From Manihot esculenta (taxonomy: Eukaryota > Streptophyta > Magnoliopsida > Malpighiales > Euphorbiaceae), in the NCBI RefSeq assembly GCF_001659605.2, contig NC_035161.2:35063191-35127190 (forward strand): a stretch of 64,000 nt of DNA, given 5' to 3'. The translations under genes were made by a program, and so were the position numbers. Below, in pieces: positions 26,026 through 36,499 of this stretch. Positions within the stretch are counted from its first letter, which is position 1, and each line of letters begins with the position of its first letter. Below the pieces are notes generated by a model, which had not been told where the DNA came from, made no database searches, and saw only the letters and a list, made by a program, of their open reading frames with translations.

Positions 26026-28649
26026 ATGTTAACTACTATTTCAAGGATGAAGTGTCTAATGTCCCCACCATTTTCACCCATTGCCAAGGCCGCACCTTCT
26101 GCCCTTTTCTTCTGTTTATCCTCTAAATCCAAATTTCTTTCATATCCCACTACTCTCACAAGTCCCATTTCTCTACTCGTTAAACCTCTTGCTATCCCTT
26201 CACTTTTTCCAATTCATAATCGCTATATCCATTCCAATTCCAAGGCCTCTCTCTCCTCAGGTGAGATTCACGTTATAGTGGGCCCCATGTTCGCCGGAAA
26301 AACTACCACACTTCTCCGTCGTATCCAGTCCGAAAGCAGCGATGGCAGGTTTGTTTTATCTACCTATTCTTTGTGTTGACTTTTTTTTTTTTTTTTTTGT
26401 TAAAAGCGTTTTCTCTTTCTCTTGTGTGTGTCTCAATGTGCTTTTTGGTGCTCTTGTTTGTTTTTTCTTATGAATTTTGATTTTGCTTTACTTCTTTTGC
26501 GCTGTTCATAAAGTTGCATTAGTGTGTGCGTGTGTATATTTATATATCAGTGAGTAAAAGCCAAATTTGTCCTGAATTGTTAATGTGATTGCTGGAAATG
26601 ATCTTAATTATTATTTGGGCATCATTATTTATTGTTGTTGTTTATTTTAGTTAAATGGGTGAAATTTTGTCAGTCTTATTGGATGATGGAATGTGATCAT
26701 CACTGGTTAGATATTGCCAGCTTTAAGGTTGAAAGTATGCTTCAGTTGCATAAAACGTTAAAAGAACTTTGTTTTTTGGGGAGAATGACTAAAGCTGTGA
26801 GGTTGTTTTGGTGTAAGGGATTAAAAGTCGATCATGTTACCTATGCTTTTCTGTTGCAAGAATGTATATTCAGAAAACAGTGCAGGAAGAGGAAAAGAGC
26901 CCATAGAGAAATAGTTATGTTGCGATATGAATGTCTGAAGACTAAGTTGTTGATTTTGTGTGCAAAATCCGGTGAGTAAAAGGCTGCATACATGTTGTTT
27001 GATTTGGCGATGGGAAAAAGCTTCATTTTTTAGAATGCAATTGTTGGTGGATGTGTTTAAAAGGGACATGAAGAAATGGGGTTATATTTTATTATGAAAT
27101 AAGACAAAATGGTCTGACACCAGGCCAGTATACATCTGCATAAGCTTTTAGAGCAGTGCATTTGGAGCATGGTAAGCAAGTCCATGGTGTCATGCTGAAG
27201 TGATATCTAAGAAAAAAAATGCTGTAGTCAACAGTGCTCTCGTAGATATTTACTCCTTCCTGATAAACTACTAGATATTTATTCCAAATGTGCTGACCAC
27301 ATAAACTACTAGATCTTTCTTTAATAAAAAAAAAAAAAAAAAAAAATTCTTGCCATGTTAAGTAATTACCTTATTGTATGGTTGTATATGATTAACAATA
27401 CAGGTATGATTCAGTATATTGCTATTGTAACTTTTCTCCTTGGCAGAGATCTAAGTCAGGATTTCTTGTTTGACATTGCGATTTTCCTAGGCACTATGAG
27501 ATATTCCATTCTAATATTGTTCTAACCGTGAGGCTAATTTTCTGCATGGAAATCTTGTATGATTTTTAATTTGATTTGAGCAAATTCAGTGAGAGATGGT
27601 GTTGATTTAAAGCATTATTTGTTGTAGAATTTGAAATATGTTAAATCTTCAGTGAAAATATTATTTTAAGATTCTTTTGTTTTTTCTTTCTATACATTTG
27701 TTATGCAGAAAAGTAGCAGTTATAAAATCAAACAGGGATACAAGATACGGTTTGGATTCAATAGTGACACATGATGGGGTGAAACTGCCGTGTATGGCAC
27801 TGCCTAATTTGTCATCGTTTAGACAAAAATTTGGTGCTGATGCATACGAGCAGGTATCTAAATTGAAAAATCTGATGAACTGTATTATTGAGAATGATAC
27901 CTACTGTCTGTACTCCTAAAAATAATAATAATAAAAAAAACAGAATGATGTTTAATGCATAGATTCAATCAAGTCTGAGTCTCATCAAGTATTTAGATTT
28001 ACGTGTATGTATTTCTAGTTTCAGTAAATCATTTCTGTTAAAACCACTGTGACTAACTCGTGATCAGCACATGGTGACAGCTGGATGTGATTGGTATTGA
28101 TGAAGCACAATTTTTTGAAGACCTATATGATTTCTGCTGTGAAGCTGCTGATCATGATGGAAAAACTTTAATAGTTGCTGGTCTAGATGGTGACTATTTG
28201 AGGTATATGTACAACCTATTGTTTTCTTGTTTTAAATGAAAAAAGAGTTTTATACTTGTTATTAATTGTCCTTCCTCCTTTGGAAATCTTGCTTGCTACT
28301 TAAAGTTTGTTGCTTAGAATCGCATTACATTATTGTCAGAGCTCCGTTTGATGGTGGATTAAATCTTTTTGGCAGGAGGAGTTTTGGTTCTGTACTCGAT
28401 ATAATTCCACTTGCCGATTCTGTAACTAAGTTAACTGCACGGTGTGAACTTTGTGGAAAACGTGCTTTCTTTACCTTGAGAAAGACAGAGGAGACTAGGA
28501 TAGAACTCATTGGTGGAGCTGATGTCTACATGCCTGTATGTCGACACCACTATGTCAGTGGACAAGTAGTAGTTGAAGCTTCAAGAATTTTACTAGAATC
28601 TCAGAAGGCTGAATGTGGCCTCCATGTGCCTGCAATCGCTGAATGTTAA
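26026..28649 (+). CDS. TK1B: Thymidine kinase (TK1 family), organelle-targeted type
   Basis: Phosphorylates thymidine to dTMP in the salvage pathway. Exons 26026-26348, 27709-27853, 28081-28202 and 28376-28649 join in phase to 287 residues. An N-terminal extension of about 75 residues, rich in Ser, Pro and hydrophobics, suggests a plastid or mitochondrial transit peptide, as in Arabidopsis TK1b. Motifs: P-loop GPMFAGKTT (86-94), catalytic Glu164 in [15 protein letters not shown], and the zinc-binding CELC (220-223) paired with the Cys252/His region. An in-frame ATG at 26047 is an alternative start. Intron 1 (26349-27708) contains a dead PPR gene fragment on the same strand. Confidence 0.92.
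26701..27266 (+). pseudogene. PPR gene fragment within thymidine kinase intron 1
   Basis: An open stretch ending near 26979 has the PPR pattern [27 protein letters not shown] followed by [14 protein letters not shown]. Further downstream, frame-shifted pieces read [14 protein letters not shown] (about 27160) and [13 protein letters not shown] (about 27220), which follow in the usual order of a PLS-type PPR protein. Stops and frameshifts separate them. No start, E or DYW region is found, so it is a non-functional fragment. Confidence 0.75.
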
Positions 28650-29160
28650 ATGATGTTAAAAACTGTTGATTATCTACATTTACCATCGTAAGATTGTAGC
28701 ACACTTGATTGCTTTCCACGACAGCGGAAGGGGGAGAATCAGGGAGCATCGATTGTCTGATTTCATGTAACATTGTGCAAAATAGAAAGTGTGTGCACAT
28801 TGGATTGATCCGTAATTAAAATGATTTGATGGTCTAGTGAATGATAGCATCAAATGTACAGCTCCCCGAAATAAATTAATTCCAAAAGGAAAAAAGAAAT
28901 TGCAAATTATTCGTCCAAATAAAGAGCAAATGAACATTATGCATCCACTTTATATTGATAATTAAATGATGTAGAGGGTTCAACATTTTGTTTCCAACCG
29001 GCTGGCTGACTGAACTCTGAACCCCAGTATGGCATAACAGTACAGAACCTATTCAGAACATTCTATTAAATTGTTTCTATCTGGCAACGCCTCAAAAGTG
29101 CAATAAGACAAGTATATCATGGAACTAGTGAGAGAAAGAGCAACTTTGTGACCTATGTTT
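28650..29160. other. Convergent 3' ends
   Basis: 511 bp between the stop codons of the thymidine kinase (+) and the coiled-coil gene (-). Presumably both 3' UTRs; nothing else seen. Confidence 0.6.
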
Positions 29161-32100
29161 TCACAGTACAGTCACGGAACCATCTTGCTTCATTTTAATG
29201 AGACTGCTTTCAACGTTCCTAAGCACTGGTTTGTAGCTGCAATGCAAAGCATATAAACTTGCATTTCTAGTTACAATGTAAAAAACTTTACCTTCAAATT
29301 TGAGATAACAAGGGAGAGAGATTGAGAAAGGAGACTTACAGGCTTGCAAGACCGTTATATGCTTGTATAGCTTCTTGGAGTTTTGCTGATAGCTGTAAGA
29401 CCTCAGATGACAATGCTTCTGATCTGCTCTGTTCTTTTGCAAGCCCACTCTACAAAGAGAAAACAACCTCTGAGTGAATCGCTAACTGATGAACTGAAAG
29501 TCACTATCTACTCAGGATCATGAAATAGGGAATGGTTCTTTCATCTTGCAAATTGTGAAGCTCAAGAGACACTGGAACAAGAGCAAAGAGAAGTATCAGA
29601 ATTCTTTGGGGACAACAGCTCCTAACCTCAAAAACTAACCTTGAGGGAAATAATTTCAGTTGTATGCATCCGTGAATCAATCTCATTTATCCCATTGCTA
29701 TAGCGTTCTGTGGAACTTCCCAGGTTCTCTCTACCACCTGAAGAAATCATATTAGCCTGTTCCATTCTCATCGTAACAAGGACTCCATGAAGCTCTTCAT
29801 TTTGCTTAAGACAGTCCTTCAACTGTACAAGGGTATAATATATTTCAGAGAAAAAATATTTATCTGAAGAAATAAAATTCAACAAAATATGACAAAGTAA
29901 AAAATATTTATCGAACTAGGCTTTCTGACTCTACAGATATTACCTGATTCTCCCACTGCTTTGCTATGCTTGTCGCCTCTTGATAAGAAGAAGAGAGATT
30001 AGAATTTTCCTCAAATAGCTTCTCTATCTCATTAGATTGGGAATCAATCTGCAAGCAAAATTACTAAGGTAACTTTGAGATGCCACATGAGTCTCTAACT
30101 TCCATTCATATTACTGCAAGAGAATCAAACAAGCGAGGAAAGCACCTCCATTAGAAGCTTCTGTCTACTGCTCTCCAATCTTTCAACCGCTATGGCCATA
30201 TCATGCAACTGCTTCTGAAGTTTCTCCTTTTCTTCCTGCAAAACATATATTATCCATCAAAACAGTGATCGGAAATCTTAGCGCCCATTCTGCAGTTGAT
30301 TAACAAGGGTTCAGTAAATAACAAGAAATTATTTTGGAAGGGGATGCTGATGAGAAGGAGGTAGACTCGGCAAGTATAATTGAAAGTCTTACACACATAT
30401 CACAAATAGAAAATATGGAGTCCAGACTAATGAACATAACAACCACAGACATTCTCTTACCATTGAAAATGCCTTACGAGCTACTTCTGATGCTTCTGCA
30501 TTGCACAAACCCGAGACAGAGACTTAGAAAAGCAAATGAGAACCAACAAAGACAACAGTGAATGGTTAGCACATGATTCTTTTTGCATGACCACATAGTA
30601 TAGTGACAGCACTTGCAAGGCAGCTTTTGGAGAGGCGTACCAGGGGCTCTTCTGGATATAGCAGCAAGTTTCACTTCCAATTCCTGTTTTTCAGATGCAA
30701 GAGTAGAAACTCGATCTTGCTCCTTTGCTAATCGTTGTTGCTCTTGTTGCCTCAATAATGACTCTTGCTATAAGTTCTGATCAACATAAGAAACCAATAA
30801 AAAAATCCCAGCAGAGAAAAAAAGTTAGCAATTCTAACCTGCAAAGTAGACTTTAAACTAGCCAACTCCTTTTCCAAGCTTTGTACTTGATCCGCTGAAA
30901 TACCAACAGATGTTAGTCCACCAAATATATTACTATTCATTGCTTGTTGCTGTATGGAGTTTAATTCCACTCTTAAATTGGCTGCGTCTTCCTCAGCCTA
31001 TTCAATATAGAAACTAAATGAGAATATAGAAACAGCTTTGCTACTATATAAAATAGCCGGAATGTGCATCCATACTCTGTATTGTTCTTCTTCTGTTTCC
31101 TTTAGACGTTTCTTGAGGGTGCGAAGCTTGGTTGAGAGGTCCTCCTACACTAAAATATCAGATGTTTAGGATGAAGAATGAAAGAAAAGCAACATATATA
31201 TAGCACACAAACAAACAAGTAGAAAGCTAATAATTGCTTACCCGTGCAACAACTGCTGCATCTTTCTCCAAGCCAACATCCTTGAGGGCTTTTGTTAAAG
31301 ATGGTAGAGTATTCTGTTCCTGTAAATCACAACCAAAAAAAAAAAAAAAGAACTGAACAATGAAGTTTAGTTCAGAAACTCTTTTGCCAAACATGCAGTA
31401 TGAAAGGGGAGGGGAGGGAAAAGAAGAAAAGGAAATAAGGCAAATACCAGATAATTAAAGCGATTCTGTAGTGATTCATTCTCAATATCTTTTGTATGAA
31501 TCTGAAGCAGTGGGATAACTGATGTGTGAGCTTGATGGGCTCTATCTAAAAGTCATTCATTGATTAACTACAAACACAATACATATAACCAGCATCATAA
31601 AATTATACCTTCAATGATAAAATCTTGTTGCTTTCCTCCAGATCTGCATTCTTTTTCTGCAGAACTTTCAGCTGAGACACTAATCCACTAACGTCGGTCT
31701 GCACAAACCATTAAAGCTATAATAATATACACACAAAAATGCTAACATGATTATGTCTATTGCTTGGCTGTTCAAATTAAATTTCTTTGCAAACAATACA
31801 AATCATGCTTAAATAACTGAAATAATTTCTTTTCGTGTGCATGTAAAAACCCATAATAATGGCTTAATTACCACGAGTAAACTATTTAACAAAAAGCTTA
31901 AAGCATGAACCAGAAATCCTAATGTTTTCCTTCTACTTTTCTCCTACATTGTCACATCAATGAAATGAAATATCACATTTCTGCACAACTAGATCTACAG
32001 ACACTTTCCAAAAAAACACCAGAAAATGCAATTTTTTTAAATTGTTTTGTTATTACTATCATGTCAAAAATAATTTTAAATTAACTTTTAATATTTTCTA

Positions 32101-32550
32101 ACTACTGTAAGAAAATCCCCTCAACCGCAGCTCCAAGGAGAAAATGTCCCACCTCAGAGAGTCTGTTTGTGCTTTCTGAAACTTTTATTCCTATATTATC
32201 TGCGGACAAATATTTAAAAAGAATAAATAATGACAAAATAAATGCATCAATCGAAACCAAAACATTCTCTAAAAAAGAAATAAACCATTAGGGATTGGAG
32301 CTTTGGTGAGACATGGTCCAGCAGATGTTTTGTTCAATCTCTCAGCTGCTCTCTTTTGCCTAATCTCTTCCAACTGCAAGGCACCATATCCAATCAAGAA
32401 AAATGAAAATGAGATTACTTTAAATATTAATTTAAAGAAGAAAAAAAACACGGATTCATCATGCATGCACATGCATGCGTACATGCAGATGGTGATTACT
32501 GATTAAATGAGTACCGTTCGTCGACCTAGAGAAGCGTGACGAGCTTCCAT
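29161..32550 (-). CDS. Long coiled-coil protein, myosin-heavy-chain-like, function unknown
   Basis: Fifteen exons (from the start: 32515-32550, 32286-32373, 32153-32199, 31609-31698, about 31448-31540, 31242-31319, 31076-31144, 30839-30997, 30641-30767, 30461-30495, 30146-30235, 29944-30048, 29640-29822, 29340-29449, 29161-29236) give about 461 residues. Nearly the whole protein is heptad-rich coiled coil (for example [39 protein letters not shown]). The N terminus [25 protein letters not shown] is basic. No enzyme motif or membrane segment. All junctions are in phase and GT-AG except the exon 5 acceptor, where the conserved frame begins at 31540 without an AG directly before it. From memory it resembles the product annotated 'myosin heavy chain-related' at Arabidopsis At5g59210. 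No function can be assigned from sequence. Confidence 0.82.
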
Positions 32551-32749
32551 GGCGAAGAGGAAAGCGAATTCCGATATACTGAATTCTCTCCCTCAGTTTA
32601 TTCCTGGACCTGGATTTGGAATTTTCTCTGGCAGCACAAGATTTCCCTCTAAAAGGAGGGAGACTGCATAAAAATGGCAAAAAAAAATGTAAAAATAAAA
32701 ACATTCTTCTTTTTGATTCAAAAAGATGTGTAGGCTTTAGATCGTCCTA

Positions 32750-32822
32750 GTCTGGGTGGTGTAGTTGGTTATCACGCTAGTCTCACACGCTAGAGATCCC
32801 GGGTTCAAGCCCGGGCTTAGAC
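32750..32822 (+). tRNA. tRNA-Val (anticodon CAC)
   Basis: 73-nt cloverleaf. Acceptor GTCTGGG pairs with CTTAGAC (two G-U pairs). D-arm A box TGGTGTAGTTGG. Anticodon loop CTCACAC gives CAC. T arm CCGGGTTCAAGCCCGG. A T-rich stretch follows directly (about 32830-32850), suitable as a Pol III terminator. Confidence 0.94.
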
Positions 32823-33437
32823 ATTCACTTTTTACTTTTCGAAAGTTTTTTTTTTCAAATGTAAAATAATTATTACTCAAATTCATACAAAAAAATATGA
32901 CTATTTATAATAATTCATAAAATTATATTGATAATTTTATTATTGATATTTGAAATGATCTACAGTAGTGCCTAACTACTTTTTTTTAATTATTGATATA
33001 GAAGAGTATGCGCACATGGAACTTTAGAAGTTGATGTCCATTTTTGTCTCCCCTGCACTTGCTTCATTCTCCAACAATGTCAAACTCAATCATTCATGGA
33101 TTTAAAATTTTTAAGGAATCTTTTAGATTTTTAACTTCCTCACCATTTTAATTACTTTACAGCTTATAGATATCCTTTCCAAATTATCACACAGCTAAGC
33201 TAAATTTGGCCAAGCATCTTCCCATTATTATTGGTTAGATCCTTATTTGGGTAGGGCAGGGTAAACCTAAGGCTTTCAATTCTTCATTATTTGGTTCATC
33301 AACAATGCTTATTAACCACGCAATCATAAAAATAATTAAAAATTAAGGAACCCCTTTTATATTTGCTTGTCCTTGTGGAAGAAACAAGTGTAGAGAAGGA
33401 AGCCTGAATTAAGCTGCCTTATTTTAAGTCTGCAAGT
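32823..33437. other. Intergenic, probable promoter of the small ORF
   Basis: AT-rich; no coding or RNA signal apart from the T-run after the tRNA gene. Confidence 0.45.
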
Positions 33438-33701
33438 ATGAGTTGTGGTCGGATATGCTCCTGCATCCCAGGTCTTAAGCGCAAAGAAAGCAAGAGTGAA
33501 GACTCGGATAAATCTTCCCGTCGTAAATCTCGTGCAAAGGACGAGAGGAAAGGGGATACTTCTGCTGGGATTCCGGGTGATCACAGTACAGAAGGCAGCA
33601 GCCATCAGGGAACCACCACTGCTTCCAGCAATGATGCCATCGGAGCAGCTGCGGTAGCAGTGCATGTGTCTGCCATGGAAAGTAGCGGCGGTGATGGGTG
33701 A
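33438..33701 (+). CDS. Small Cys/Ser/Lys-rich hypothetical protein
   Basis: 87-codon single-exon ORF in otherwise AT-rich DNA with distinctly higher GC and a plausible leader. The N terminus MSCGRICSCIPG has three closely spaced cysteines (3, 7, 9), which could be S-acylated or bind metal. Residues 14-40 are strongly basic and Ser-rich (KRKESKSEDSDKSSRRKSRAK), and the rest is low-complexity Ser/Thr/Gly/Ala. No signal peptide or transmembrane helix. I do not recognise the family. It may be a genuine small plant protein, or the 5' exon of a gene whose remainder is not obvious. Confidence 0.5.
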   Translation: MSCGRICSCIPGLKRKESKSEDSDKSSRRKSRAKDERKGDTSAGIPGDHSTEGSSHQGTTTASSNDAIGAAAVAVHVSAMESSGGDG

Positions 33702-36469
33702 TGCTACGTTTCAAAAGTGGATGAATTATCTGTTGGCTTCGTTTCTTGTTTGCTTATTGAGCATATTCTTTGGTTACTGCTCCTTTTTTTTTTTTTTTCC
33801 TTCTCCTCTTTTGGATTTGAGGTTGCTTTTTGATTACCCATAGTGGATGTAGCATTTTGTGGTTGAATAATCTGCGACTGTAAGCTGACATTTAATTATT
33901 TGATGGATATGAATTGTTTGTTTGTATTTTTCGTTGTTGATTTTCTTAAGCAGATTCAAGTTCTCAGTGGGTCATTCTTCATATTCATTTGGATGTTGTG
34001 AAATGATGAATGATTAGGAGGAGAGGAGAGGCAGCTAAGTCTTTGCAACAGCACAGAATTAACAGCAAACCAGGAAATGGATTTGCCAGATAAATTCAAA
34101 AAGTGAATTTAATATGTTCGATGAAATTAATCTGATATCATCTTACTATAATTAAAATTGGAGGAGGAGAGAAGCATAAATGCAAACAACCATGAAATTT
34201 AATAAATCTCAATTGAGCGATTTAAATTTTTTTTTTTTTTTTAAAAAAAATTGTCTGCCCTAAAGTGTAAATACTTCTGAAAAATTCTAAACATATTAAA
34301 ATTATTTTTAATTAAAATATTCTCTTTATTTTTTTTATTTATCACTTTAGAAGTTTTTTAATTTTAAATAAGTGATGTTTTGTTATTTTAATAAGTAATT
34401 AAATATTTTTATTTAGAAAATTAACCAGTATGATAAAATTTATAGTTGATTCTTCTATTTTAAAAATATATTAAAACATCATTAACGTTTTAAAAAAATA
34501 TATTAATAAGTTTATTTATTAATTTTAATTGATAAATATTATAAAAATATTTAAAATATTCATAATATAGAGATTAATTAATAAATTTTTAAAAAAATTT
34601 AAAAAATTAATTAATAAATTTTTTAAAATTATAAAAATTAAATAGTAAAATATTTCATTGTTAAAATTAATAAAGAGACTAATTAATAAATTTTTTAAAA
34701 TATTAAAAATATTTTAATATATTTATTAAAATAAAAAAATAATTAATAAATTTTATTATATCATAAAAATTAAATAATAATTTTTTTATTTACTTTTAAA
34801 TAGCGGAGTATTTCAATTCTTTAAATAAATAGACATTCAAATTGAAATATAATACATTTTTTTATCTCAATTTTAATTAAAATTTAGTATATTTAATATT
34901 TTTCTTTATTGATTTGCGTAAAGAAATCTTAAATGATAAAATCGAGGGTGTTGGAGCTAAATATTATTAGTTGCACATTTTATTTTCTCAATGCATTTTA
35001 TGGGATAAAATCATTTAATGGCCAACTTTCTTTCATTTAGAATAAGTAAGATTATGTATGGTATTATTATTGGAATTGTTGTCACGGAAAATAATTTCTT
35101 AAATATAATCATTAGGAAATATTAAAAATTATTTTGATATAATTTAATAATACAAATATTAAAATAATAAAACAGTTTTTAAAATTATTTTTTAATAATA
35201 TTTAAAATGATTTTATTTATGAAGTTTTTTTTACTCAGTTTTGCATAAATCTCAACATAATTCAATAATTAATACCTATTCGTTATTCATGTAGCATTAC
35301 ATGAAACAAAAGCCATTAGTTTCAAAACTATGTCCAAAAATCAATACTTAAAAAAATAAATATATAAAAAATATTTTATCATTTTTTACTTTAAATTATG
35401 TGATTTTATTTACATTAAAATAATATTTTATAATATTATATCATTAATCAAAATTTAAAATATTTTAATACTAATTTATATTATGAAATAATAATTTTAT
35501 CATATTAAACGGTTTTTTTATTTAATTTGGATTTTTATTTTTTAGGAAGTCTAATTTGAATTGTTAATACATGAAAAAAGAGATAATAATATGAATAAAG
35601 TCATTTCTTGGATTTTTTTTTCAAAAGAAAAAGAAAGGAAAAGGAAACAAAGTGTTGGTTAGATGGGATATCAGCTATGGGTAGGGCAGGCTTTAGGCGC
35701 ATCCATGATCATTGGGATACGTTTGGTAATGGGCATGTGCATGCACGTAGGGAATAATTAAAGTTATATGTCACGTATGTAACGTTGGATTTTGGTTAGG
35801 TATGATTTTGAATTGGATCCTACTCAAAAAGCATTATCCTCTGTCCAATCAAATATCTCTAACTTAAATTTATTATTTTTTTAATTTAATTTTAGTTGTT
35901 TTCCCTTTTAATAAAAATAATATTTATATTATTTTATATTAGCGTTAATGATGATGATGAAGTGCTTTTAGCTATTTTTTCATTTTTTTTTCAAAGATTT
36001 TTCCAATTCATAGGGAGTGAAATAAAAATAAAAATAAAAATCAAAACTGAAGATTTTCCCAAAGATTTTATTATAATTAATTTTAATTGCAGTTTAGCTT
36101 TAAAAATTTTCAAGTTTAGCGATCATTTCAGTATTTGGACCTAAACTTTTTGATTGAGAAAAATTGAAACACTTACATTTATTTATATTTTCCCGCAATT
36201 TAAACACTTATATTACTATTAATATTTTAAGCGCTAAAATAAATATTTTGCGAAAGATTTGAGTGAGAAGAGAACTGAGGTAGGTAGGAGTGAGAAATAC
36301 TAAAGAAAAAGCCCAGAGGCGGATATAATAATGAAAGCCCAAATTCCATTTGGCGCTGACAGTCTGTCTCATTTCATCCCGTGGCTCTGTTTCTGCTTCA
36401 TAGGCCTCACTCTCACCATCCGCTTCTTTTTCTGCTCCCTAGCCATTGCCAAACACCGAATCTCTCTTC
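33702..36469. other. Long AT-rich intergenic region
   Basis: About 2.7 kb of extremely AT-rich DNA, especially 34200-35560, with many A/T homopolymers and no ORF of note. The last about 200 bases become GC-richer and form the leader of the sterol oxidase gene, including an upstream ORF starting at 36331. Confidence 0.55.
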
Positions 36470-36499
36470 ATGGCTTCCCTCGTCGAATCTGGCTGGCTG
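36331..36499 (+). promoter_or_regulatory. Upstream ORF overlapping the SMO2 start codon
   Basis: An ATG at 36331 opens a different frame from the SMO2 start at 36470. It runs through the rest of exon 1 and, after splicing, ends at a TGA a few codons into exon 2 (about 63 codons in all). If transcripts begin upstream of 36331, ribosomes starting here would miss the main start. Whether the leader includes it is not known. Confidence 0.4.
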
